From Lepturacanthus savala (Eukaryota > Chordata > Actinopteri > Scombriformes > Trichiuridae): 64,000 nucleotides of DNA. Below are positions 22,200 to 32,535 of this stretch, in pieces. Within the stretch, counting starts at the first letter, position 1. Each line of letters opens with the position of its first letter. The position numbers and the translations under genes were made by a program. The DNA is taken from the NCBI GenBank assembly GCA_030544235.1, contig CM060476.1:26142733-26206732 (forward strand), read 5' to 3'. The notes beneath the pieces were generated by a model, which saw only the letters and a program-made list of their open reading frames with translations, was not told the DNA's origin and made no database searches.

Positions 22200-24775
22200 T
22201 AGAACAACCTTCTTTCTTCCTCGTAACAGCCAAAATTAGAAATATCCTATCTAAAAATTATCCTGAAAAACTAATCCATAACGTTTGTTACATCTAGACT
22301 AGATTACTGTAATTCCCTATTCATAGCGAGTCCTAAAAGTTCCCTAAAATGTTTTCAGCTGGTTCAAAATGCAGCGGCTCATTTACTAACAGGAACTAAT
22401 AGAAGAGAGATCAGCACCATACTCCAAGCCCTTCATTGGCTTCCGGTTGAGTTTAAAATTAAATTTAAAATCCTACTTCTAACTTATAAAACCATTAATG
22501 TTATGGGCCCCTCTTATCTTAAAGATGCTCTGGTCCTGTACCATCCAAGCAGAACACTTCGCTCTCAGAATGCAGGTCTACTGGTAGTTCCACGGGTCCA
22601 TAAAAGTACAGTAGGAGCTAGAGCCTTTAGTTACCAAGCCCCTGTTTTATGGAACCAACTCCCAACTAATAATAAAGAGGCTGACACAGTCTGTGCATTT
22701 AAGGTTAGACTGAAAACATTCCTGTTCCAAAAGGCCTATGGTCAGGGTAGCTAGAAGTAAAATTAAACCCACAGTTCAGTCTAAGCTGCCCTAGGAGTGA
22801 GAATGCTGGGGGAGGTACAGTGCACTGAGCTCTACCATCTCTTTCTGGTACCATGTACCACTGTCTGTCATCAATAAACAGTATCTAGTTTATACTTGGT
22901 CTCTTTCATCATTATTCACCTGTCTCCCCACTCCCCTTCGGGGTAGTGGCTACTGTTTCAGTTCAACCGCACGAGGCCCAATGATGACGACTCCTGATGC
23001 GACTCATGGAGGCCCCCCTGATGAACCTACTACTACTGCTTCACCTGCCTGGTTGGACCTGCCCTTCTGCCCCCACCCTACAGCATCTCTACAGACTGAA
23101 ACATGTTTACAGACTATTACTTTATCATAAGATGGATGTCTGTCAGTCCTGGTTCATCTATAGCCTGTCCGTCTACACTGTAAATTGTGTTTTTGCATGT
23201 TTGTTATTTCAACATATTATCCTAAGTCAGTAGAACAAATGATTTCCGAGGTTGTTATAATAACATGAAATTACTAGTTGAAAATGTTTCAACTACAAAA
23301 TAAATGCTAAATTAAAAATTCAAGTCCAGTTAAATGAATAATGTATGTCAACCTGACTTTGGAGGCACTGTCGGGATAAAACGCATTATCACGTTTGAGT
23401 GAAATGCATTATGGGTAGCCGCGGTAGGAGGTCATGTGCTACTCAGTCCATGGACGTCGTCGTGTGTGTTTTGGAAGCGGTTGACCTTGGCTTTGAACGG
23501 TGCGGAATATGAGGTTACAATGGGGACAGATGAACAGAAAAAGAAAGTTCCACATTTCAGATCTGTTCTGAAACTGTTGGACCTCCAACATTTAATTAAG
23601 ATGACCAGGTTCAACTGTTGCATCCTTTCGCACAACCTGTTGTATGAAGAGTGGTGTTTTCAAGAGTTTTATTGTTTCTGTGTCCCGAGGTTTTTCGGGA
23701 GGAGAAAGGTGAAAATCCGAAGTCCTTTGCTTCCTCATTTACTGCCCCTCTGAGTAAATGCCCAGTTCTCCAGCTGTGTATTGTCACTTCACACTTTGTT
23801 GTCTTGAAATGTATCATCCACATCCGTTCCCTGCCCTTGATGTCAAGGCAGAGGGGGGCAGGGGGTTGGACGAACACACTTGATTATAAGTGTTCACTTC
23901 TCGTTTATCCATAATGCCTGTTCTTGGGTTGGCAAGGTCATGCAATGCACCAATAAATGCTCATCTTGTTGCATGTTAATTGTTGTTTGTCATATTTCTC
24001 TTAAGTCAATGACATCTATTGTACTAAAAAGTTTTTCCAACAGGCAACATTAGTTATGTTGAAATGGACATGTAAGTTCCAAGAAATCTTGGATATGTTA
24101 AATAGACTCATTTAATTTAAATGACCTGTCACTTTTGATTAAGATAAAAATAGATTTGCAAATTAGAATAACAACCCTAAACAGTTCAGTCAATTAAGTC
24201 CAAGTCAACTTAACTGAAAAAAAAAAGTTTACTCAACGTAACACTTGAATTAAGCTGAAATACATTTACAAGTTCAGACAACTACCTTAAGTAGTTCAAC
24301 CAACTAACAAATCCAATTCAACTTAACCGAAACAAAAGGTTTACACAACTGACCATTTTAAGTGAACTGAGATAGATTTGCAGGTTCAAACAACTACCTG
24401 AAGGAGTTAAGTCAATTCCGAAATCTAAATCAACGAAACTAATGCAGATGTTTACACAACAAGGAATATTTATTGAAGATGACAAATAATTCTTTTTCAC
24501 TTGACTTAGATTTTTAAGGCAGCCCTTTCACTCATATTTTTAAGTTGAAACGACATGTTACAATTTACAGTGTATGGGAGTGGATCTCTCTTTCACTTTG
24601 GTTCTCCCCAAGATTTCACACTGGGTTTTGGAGTTTTTCGTTGCCGAGAAGGAGGGTCTAAGGACGGGGGATGTCTGAGTCACTTTGGAATGAATTTTGC
24701 AAAGCACTTTGAGACAACTGTTATAATATTGGTCTATATAAATAAAAGTGAATTGAATTTCATAAAAGTGTTTAT
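22200..24775 (+). mobile_element. L2-clade LINE, 3' part, interrupted by a DNA transposon
   Basis: Encodes an RT C-terminal region: CFQLVQNAAAHLLTGTN, ILQALHWLPVEFKIK, GPSYLKDALVLYHPSRTLRS, then APVLWNQLPTNNKEADTVCA and LKTFLFQKAYGQGS (to 22754). The 3' UTR (22755-23173 and 24575-24775) ends with GCACTTTGAGACAACTG and an AATTGAATT tail. It matches the L2 copy at 35380-39612. A 1397-bp element is inserted at 23176. Confidence 0.88.
23176..24572. mobile_element. Nonautonomous DNA transposon, TA target, CACTGTAAATTGT ends
   Basis: Perfect 13-bp terminal inverted repeats CACTGTAAATTGT and ACAATTTACAGTG, flanked by TA (23174-23175 and 24573-24574). The uninterrupted L2 copy near 39411 shows the empty-site context, so the borders are exact. 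The interior has subterminal repeats of CAACT/AGTTGA type. A middle part (23400-23880) is richer in G/C and has overlapping open frames of 87-105 codons without recognisable domains. The superfamily is probably Tc1/mariner or another TA-inserting group. Confidence 0.85.
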
Positions 24776-24834
24776 TACTTTTAATATTGATTATTAATTA
24801 ATTAGGATTATATCTGACAACTAATGAAAATTCA

Positions 24835-25528
24835 GTACCTCAGAAAATTAGTGTATTGAGGGAAATAATGTGGAAATTAAGGTCCCAGTGTCTGGAGGAA
24901 GAGAGGAGAGGCACATAATCTATGTTGCTTGAGGTGGAGAGTAAAGTGTCCACGGTCAGTGATGATTTGGGGTGCCATGTCATCTGCTGGTGTTGGTCCA
25001 CTGTGTGCGTTTTTTTTTTAAGGTAAAAGCAGCTGTCTACCAGGAAGTTTTAGGGCCCTTCATGCTTCTTGCTGCTGACCAACTTCATGGAGATACAGAT
25101 TTGAATTTCCATCAGGACCTAGCACCTGCACACAGTGCCAAAGCTACCAGTATCTGGTTTAAGGACCATGGTATTCCTCTTCTTAAATGGCCAGCAGATT
25201 CACCTGACCTTACACATAGAAAATCTATGCTGTATTGTGAAGAGGTAGTTGTGATATGCCAGACCCAACAATATAGAAGAGCTGAAGGCCACTGTCAGAC
25301 CAATCTGGGCTCTCACTGATTGACTCCATGTCACATTGCTGCATGCAATTTCTTAGTTTTTTATTTGTAATAAATTTGCAAAAACCTCAAAAAACATTTC
25401 ATAGTCATCATGGGGTGTTGTGTATAGAATTTTGAGGAAAAAATGAATTTGATCCATTTTGGTATAAGGCTGTAAAATAACAAAATGTGGAAAAAGTGAA
25501 GCACTGTGAATACTTTCCGGATGCACTG
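24835..25528 (+). mobile_element. Tc1-like transposon remnant
   Basis: The frame 24972-25319 carries the catalytic half of a Tc1-type transposase: LNFHQDLAPAHSAKATSIWF with the second Asp, then GIPLLKWPADSPDLT just before the Glu position, which reads HRKS rather than NPIE. The right end, GTGAATACTTTCCGGATGCA followed by CTGTA at 25528, looks like its terminal repeat. The left end was not identified. Inactive. Confidence 0.7.
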
Positions 25529-25659
25529 TACATGACCTGTATAACTGTTGGTAAAATAGATAAATAAGACAGCTTCAAACTTGGTGTGCCTGAGAAAAAA
25601 TGCAACAAATAGATAACTGCTGTCCCTTGAATCATCATGTAGCAGGATGGACACCTCCT

Positions 25660-26860
25660 CTGCTTAAGTGATTGGGGCTGTTTTATTGGCTCTCTCAGCT
25701 CCATTCCGAGAGGGGGCGCTATATATAAAGAGGACAGGTGTGTACTACTCTGTCTCTCACTTGCTTGCTTCGAGGCACGCCCACTTCCGGCTGCCCGTGC
25801 CGGTGTTGCCTTTCCCCAGCCGCAGGTATGTTAGTAGTAGCTGTATTTCTGACTTTTGGGTCATGTTTGGTTGCCTCTACATGTTTTTGTAATCTTAGGT
25901 TGATTATCTTGGGTTGCTCCTCCCGTTCTGCACTGCACCACGACTCGTTCGGCGGCGCTTTATTATCGCCTTATCGTGGTACGTATTTCTTGCGCTCTGC
26001 CTGCTCAATCCTCTGTAATAGCCAGCTATTTTGCCTGCTCTTATGTTGCGTTTTGTATAACTAGGTGTGATTAACTTCTGCCGCCACCACAAACTCACTC
26101 CATCAGCCCGGCCTGGTTGTTGCTCTGCTGTTGTTCCGCCTGTGTTCTGCCGGCTGCATGTCCGCTGCTGTTTTTAACCTGTCCGCTGCTGGTGCGGCGC
26201 TCCGCTACGACCTACTGATCGCTCCCGTTGCCGACTCAGCGAGTTGGTCGGCCGGTGCTCAGGGCGGTGCATGGTTGGTTCACCATCAGCGGTGGGATTC
26301 ACGGCAGCCGTTTTATCATTTATTTCTATTGTGTTTATTTCGGGAGTAATTCGTGGGTTGGGTCTTTAACAATTTTATGTACCGTGACCGATCATGTTAC
26401 GTGTGATTGTGATTTTGTTTTGGTTTCTCTGTTAGTCATATCCGTTAACTTTATATTTGGTTAAAGTTATTGGTTTTCCTTCATTGATTATGTTTGTAGG
26501 TTGAGTTCAGTGTGGGTCTTGATTGTCCTTGTATTATTTGTTGTGTTCGTTCTGTGTTAATTGTATTTGATTTCTGTCGCAGTGCTGAGAGCTGCCGGTG
26601 GTGGTCCCTGGTGGTGGGTTCCATGTGTGTGTGTCGTGCACCCCTCTTTTTGGTTTTGTTTTGGTTTTCTTTTATGATTGGGGTCATTTGCATTGTCCAG
26701 AACTCCTCACACCTCCCTTCTTTGGCCTCACACCCCCCTGCCGGTAAGTCTCAGCACCTACAGTTTTCTCATCCTGATTGTTTCACTACGCGTTTCACTA
26801 AGTGTTTGTTCTTTTTCGGTCTTTTTAATAATTGAAATAAAGTGTATATATTAATTGGAA
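25660..26860 (+). promoter_or_regulatory. LTR-like promoter region with TATA box and poly(A) signal
   Basis: GGGGGCGCTATATATAAAGA at 25704-25723 is a strong TATA-box context. It is followed by a pyrimidine- and G/C-rich leader and a splice-donor-like CCGCAGGTATGTTAG near 25810. An AATAAA at about 26836 closes a stretch of 1.1 kb with several uninterpretable open frames. This layout suggests an LTR (U3-R-U5) of an unidentified retroelement. I could not fix TG/CA ends or target duplications. Confidence 0.35.
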
Positions 26861-27122
26861 TTACGTCCTCTCTCTTCTTTTAGCAAACAAACCTTTGTGC
26901 CCTTTTTCTGTTTGTTCTATACAAACCTTTAATCTTAGGGTGAGATTCCCTAGGTGGCGTTGTTGTGCAACAATTACTAAATTGTCCCCTTTTGCGATCG
27001 GTGTTCCTCTCGCCACAATCATATACGATGAGTTTCAGGCCTCCTGAGAAATCAGAAGCCCAGTGCCTCCTGTGATCAGATGACACACCAGACTAATTCA
27101 TGGATGCTACCAGCAGTGGTAC

Positions 27123-27591
27123 TGTAGTGGAAAAAACTACTGTATTAGTTTTGTATTGTGTTGAATTGCTCAAAAGTGCCTATACCAACTGTAAGTGTTT
27201 CAAGGTCACCACACTGAGGATAAGGGAGCAGCGAAGACTACACACAGATACACACACTAGTTCTAAGGCGTAGAACTGGTCCGATTAGGCGGGATTTTAC
27301 AGGGTATAAAGGTTGAAACCCTCAGATCATGTTAGTCTTTTCCCATGGGATGACTTGGAATTGTGCTTCATATCTATGGATATTATGCTTTCCATGTCAG
27401 TAGTGTTGCAGCAAAATCTCATTGCATTAAAACTGCTCCGACTCTATTAATTTAGTTTTTCTTTGAACAGTTTGTGATATTTGTTACAAAATTTTGAGGC
27501 ATTCTAAAAAGAACTAAACCCAGGGGGGTTAGACTATCTACATTGTGGGACCTTGGGCTTTTTTTGGCATCGCACAGGATTCTCCACTACA
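27123..27591 (+). repeat. Solo LTR related to the retroviral LTR at 12925-13242
   Basis: Begins TGTAGTGGA and ends TCCACTACA, a perfect 9-bp inverted terminal repeat. Shares CCATGGGATGACTTGGAATT, then CTACATTGTGGGACC and CAGGATTCTCCAC with the LTR ends near 13041 and 13199-13562. A GGGTATAAAGG box lies near 27300. Flanking 4-5 bp (GGTAC and GTTCC) do not match perfectly. No internal retroviral sequence is attached, so it is probably a recombined solo LTR. Confidence 0.8.
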
Positions 27592-27928
27592 GTTCCCCCG
27601 GGAAGTCCACTCTTAGCTGTAGTCCACTACTAAACAGACATCATTAAGGCTAGAAAAGTATGGGCTTACCTGAAACCTACATTTTTTCCATTCATCCCGA
27701 CATATCTTCAACCTGTATCTTTCAACCTTCATAAGGCAACTTGCACTGGATTTGACATAGAGAGACTGCCCTGCAAAGCCTCTCATCCAGACTAAGTGTC
27801 TTGCTGTTTTTTCCCACTGCTCTGCTAGACTTCAACAGGTGTCCTTCAATAGGCTCTCCTCTTCAACAGGTGCACAGACTTCGCTTGCTCCATTGCAGCT
27901 GCCCTTAGACTTTAGGGTTGTTTGACTC

Positions 27929-28183
27929 TCAGAACTGCAACAACTCCCTTCCATGTCTGACCATGAACTCCTCGATGGATTTCCTCAGTTTGCAGGTATT
28001 CTGATATAGGGCGATGCTGCTAAAGCTTGTTGGTAGACCTAGCCATCTTCTTAAGTAATGTCTGACTCTCGTTTCCCAGTCTGAGATGGTGGAGATCATG
28101 AATTCTTGAGTAGTAGGGGCCAGAGGATCCTTGGCAGAATACCATGCTGGTAGAGCCATGCCTTCAATTTCATCATCAATCAA
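27929..28183 (-). mobile_element. LINE RT C-terminal-like fragment (tentative)
   Basis: An 84-codon minus frame with VRHYLRRWLGLPTSFSSIAL and LRKSIEEFMVRHGRELLQ resembles the post-RT region of some fish LINEs. No RT core is nearby. The rest of 27592-28569 shows nothing else I recognise. Confidence 0.35.
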
Positions 28184-28569
28184 AGGCCCAAATCAACAGA
28201 TAATGAAAGATTATGAAAGTTCATTGACATCCCAAGGTATCTCAAGGTATCTTCCAACAAAGAATAATCAGTCAGGCACAAAAATATTATTTCAGACCCA
28301 ATTCATGTACTTTCCCCCGAATATTAGCTCTTCCCCTCAGCTAGATGGTACAGAGGCTCTTCTTAAAGGTTCAGATTACATGACTTTCATGGTCATTAGA
28401 TTGCAATGATGTTCACACTACAAAACTCTCGTCTTGTGATCAGGAATTTTGAGGTCTTTGTGCTATTCATAACAGAAAAAAATTAGTATTATACCACACA
28501 AATGTTTGTTAAACCACTGAGCAATTCTGAGTTAGGGTATTCATACTGTGTATCTGTAGGAGAACAGAC

Positions 28570-28716
28570 CTGAGTAAAGCCCTCGGCAGCCAGTTCCTGG
28601 TGCAACTTATTCAGTGCCATCTTCGCTGCCACAATCCCTGTCTGCAGGTTGATGTAGTCACATGTTTCGACCTCAGAGTTCCAGAAGCTGTACAGACGAT
28701 CCTCTCTCACTGAGAT
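28570..28716 (-). CDS. agl: agl exon: ISVREDRLYSFWN segment
   Basis: Encodes ISVREDRLYSFWNSEVETC then DYINLQTGIVAAKMALNKL and HQELAAEGFTQ, matching the family's ISVVSEERFYTKWN and KLHQELGAKGFIQ. The acceptor is GTTGTTTAG; the donor is ACTCAG followed by GTCTGT, a weak donor beyond GT. The length is 147 bp, 49 codons, phase 0 to 0. An alternative acceptor seven bases inside (ATCTCAG) would start at 28709 but break the phase with the exon at 39988-40089. Confidence 0.94.
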
Positions 28717-29219
28717 CTAAACAACACACTGAAGGTTAATGTGCTATACTGAAAGAAGATTATAAAAGGGGTTAATATAGTACATATAATGTCCTGCAAA
28801 GATACTTAAAGTTTCAGGAATTCAGAGTGCATCCTACACCAGTGAAATGTACATTATTAACTGTTTACAACTAACTGGGTATGTCCACTTCATAAAAAGT
28901 GTCTGTGCACACTGCCACTGTCATATAATTTACTTCCTTTAAGTTAAAAGTCATATAGAACTGAGTTGACATGAATACCCATGACATGAATACCCTAGAC
29001 ATGGCTATATGTCATTTCTCAAAGATTAGCTGTCCATTTTAACAAAAACATGGCTTAAAAATAAAACAAAACAATCACAATATAAACATGAAACACAAAA
29101 CAAACAATATGCTTCTCTTGTTATTATATAATTATTATAACCCAATGTAGTGGAATGTGAAATAATAGTAATGATAACGATAAGCTACAGGCTTTTTTTA
29201 AAAAAATATAACTAATTGC

Positions 29220-32200
29220 AAAAAAACATACACACAGTTATTCATCAGTTTGGTCCTCTGCTAAATCTAAGTTCTTGACATATTCAATAAAGGGCTTCCA
29301 TATACCTTCAGATATGTGCTGTTTGGCTTTCAGAATATAGTTAACTAGTGAATGTGTATTGACCTATTTTGTTAACAGCTTGATAACATTTGTCTTAACC
29401 ATTGACTGGTATTTGGGTGATGGGTTCTTTTCCATAGTAGTGCAATACATTTTTTGGTATTTAACAAGCTTAGATCTATAAATGTTTTTCATAATTATTG
29501 AAGTTATGTTTCTCTTGGTAAAGGCCTAGCAAAAAAAGTTTAGGGTCCAATGATATTGATTTGGAAAGAGTCTTTTCAATTATTACTGTTATCTCTTCCC
29601 AGAATTTAATAATTATTCTACATTGCCAAAGGCAATGAAATAGTGTGCCCCTCTCTTCTGTACATTTTGTGCATACATCTGGTATATACTGGTCATATCT
29701 ATTCAATTCTATCAGTGTCACATACATCTGCATTAACCATTTATACTGTATTATTCTAAGGCGTGCATTTACAGTATAGACACAGAATGAGCGTTGGCAC
29801 ATGCGGTTTCCCACTCTTCCTTGGAAATATCTGTTTGTATGTTTTCCTTCCAGGCTCTTAGCCTATATGTTTATGTGTGGAGTTCTGACCTGAAATGATA
29901 TAATTTAAGTCAAAAGTTGTAGAGTTCTGATATTGCACCCTTCCTTAGACAATCCTTCGTTACAGTTTGTTCTAGTTCTGTGCTACATGGTTTGGAGAGT
30001 ACATTGTTTTGATTTACTTTAACATAATTTCTAAGGTGAAGGTACTTAAAGAAATGTTCTCAATTAAGATAGTATTTAGCTCTGTACACAACAGCTCTCA
30101 AGATCTGTTGTGTACAGATCTTGAATTGTTTTAAGTCCCTGAGTTAACCATAATTTTAATGTTATATTCGCCCTGCCTGGTACAAAGAACTGGTTACCCC
30201 AAATTGGGCCAAATTGTGATAGTGAGAAGTGTGATGGTTCATTTAAATATGTCTACACTTCATACCAGATCTTTATCATAATATTTTACAATTGGATTTC
30301 TAGTTTGTTTACAAAGCTTTTGAACAGTATCTGAATAAATATATGAAAGGAGAGATAGTTTTAAGACATAAGATTCCATTTCGGCCCAGTGAGGGGCATT
30401 GTCCATTGAAAAATAAAATATAATAGACCTCAATTGTGCAGCCCAATAATACCACTTCAAGTTCAATGGTGAAATGGTAAGTACAGTAAAGACATGCATA
30501 GCCTTGCCCTACGGTTGTTCCATAGAAAACCAGTCAGTCAGTCATTTTCTATACCTGCTTATTCCTCATTAGGAATAGGAAGTCAGTGTGAGTGTACAAC
30601 ACTGATGACACTGAATTAGGAATTTAGAGTTGCCAATTAACCTGAGCATGTTTTTGGACTGTGGAAGGACGCCGGAGTATCCGGTGAAACCCCCACAGAC
30701 ATGGGGAGAACATGCAAACTCCACACAGAAGGGTCCCAGAACATGCAACCTTCTTGCTCTGAGGCAACAGCGCTAACCCCTGCGCCACCGTGTCGCCCCC
30801 CCATAGAAAACCAACAAACAATTTTTGGATTTTTGAGAATAGATCTGTAGGTGGCAGCAACGGGATGTTCTGGAATTATTGGCTTACTGGCTTATTGGTC
30901 TAAAATTTTCAGGGGGTTTTTCAGGGTTTTTGCCTGGTTTTGACAGTAAGGTAATTCGAGCTTCATTCATCAAATATGGAAGCTTGTCCCTCTGAAATGC
31001 CTCAAGAAACATTTCAAGTGGTGCTAGTAGTATATTTTGAAATTTTTTATTTCGGGAAACCATCTCGTCCTGCTGTTTTTCCTGATTTCAAATTATCTAT
31101 GGGGTTACTCATTACTTCTTTAGTTATATCTATTTAAATCTTCTTTATATTTATCTGAGATGCAGGGAATAGGTAATCCTTCTAAAAATCTATTCATATT
31201 TTGTACCTTAGTAGTGTTGTACCATATATTTTTTATAATAATCTCTGAAAGCATCATTTATTTCTATAGAGTTCACCACAACATTCCCATTGGATGTTAT
31301 GGTTGTAATAGCTGTTCTGGTCTCTAATTGTTTTATCTTCCATTCTAATAATTTTCCAGATTCATCGCCTTGTTCATAGAATGACTGTTTTAGTCTTAGA
31401 AGGCTAGATGCAGCTCTAAAAGCAGACTGTTTATCATATTCTATCCTCAAAATTAGTAATTCTTTTTCCAGTTGAGGGTCATTTTTTTCATAAACCTTTT
31501 CTTGAAGGGACTTTATCTTTTTTTTCCAAATTGAATCTCTCATGCCTTTTTTTATTTTGAACCTGTATAGCTTATTATATGTCCTCTAAGAAAGGCTTTA
31601 AATGCTTCCCACCGTATACACGCTGTTGTCTGTGTAATGTTCATTTTGAAGAACTCCTCTATTTGTTTTCCTACGTACTTTACAAATTCTTCACCTTGTA
31701 ACCACTTATGCTGAAAACACCATCTAGGTGGGTCTGTCTGTCTAGGTGTCAATCTGTCATCTTTATATACCAAGCAGCATGGTGTGAGAATGGTCTGAGA
31801 TCACAATGCTATCATAGAAACTGTTGTGAATTGTGGAACGTAGTTCTGGGGAGATTAAAAAATAGTCAATTCTTGAGTATGTTTTAAATGTGCTGGAGTA
31901 ACATGAGTAGGATTTAGTTTGTGGGTTACATTCTCTCCATATATCTACCGATCTGTCCATACCAGGGTTTAATGTACAATTAAAATCCTATTATATCCTC
32001 CTATTATATAAAATCCTCCTAACGCTGACAGGGTAAGGAATAGATCTACACACAAATTTGCATAATCTATATTGGGTCAATACACATTCACTAAATTGAG
32101 AGTTTCTGTTAATAATGTACCTTGGATTATTAAGTATCTTCCCAGTCTATTTTTATTACATTTTTGACTTGAAATGGGACAGATTTATGTATATGTGTCA

Positions 32201-32400
32201 TGACACACTTCCTTGCCATCTTCATTTTCTTGTTATCCTCATCCAAAAGGTGTGTTTCTTGTAAAAAACAAAAAAAAAAAAAAAAAGCTATCTTGGAGTC
32301 TATATCTTTAATTTTGTTCATAACTTGTTTATTTTTTTTAAGTTGTTGCAGGCCTCTGCAATTCCAAGAGCTAAAGTTCAGCGTTACTCCCTGAGACATC
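29220..32400 (-). mobile_element. L1-clade LINE ORF2 remnant, RT palm lost
   Basis: Read on the minus strand. The endonuclease start is LNFSSWNCRGLQQLKKNKQ and FLQETHLL (32399-32220). The endonuclease end is SRIDYFLISPELRS (31960-31770). A linker helix region follows (31543-31208), then an RT-finger remnant with decayed GKSPGPDGF-like residues near 31060. The RT end is NLKWYYWAAQLRSIIF with NPIVKYYDKD (30499-30260). The C-terminal Cys knuckle is CTKCTEERGTLFHCLWQC (29814-29476). Much of the RT palm is missing, and a SINE sits in the gap. Multiple frameshifts. Confidence 0.87.
30533..30800 (-). repeat. tRNA-headed SINE, copy 5, chimeric, with 13-bp target duplication
   Basis: Flanked by perfect CCATAGAAAACCA at 30520-30532 and 30801-30813. 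The tail (GTCATTTTCTATACCTGC) and the tRNA head (ACACGGTGGCGCAGGGG on the minus strand) match copy 6. The middle third is replaced by about 45 bp including AGTCAGTGTGAGTGTACAAC and ACTGATGA. That stretch is identical to a segment of the long-inverted-repeat MITE at 32536-34432, joined by AATTAGG/GGAATAGGA repeats. Confidence 0.9.
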
Positions 32401-32535
32401 CCTTACGAATTGAAATCAAATTAACCCATGCTACAAGAGTACATTTACAGAGAGCATATACAACCTGGATGTTTGAACCACCATCCAACATGACAAAAAA
32501 ACACACTGAACTTGAACATTTCCCCTGGTCTCGCT

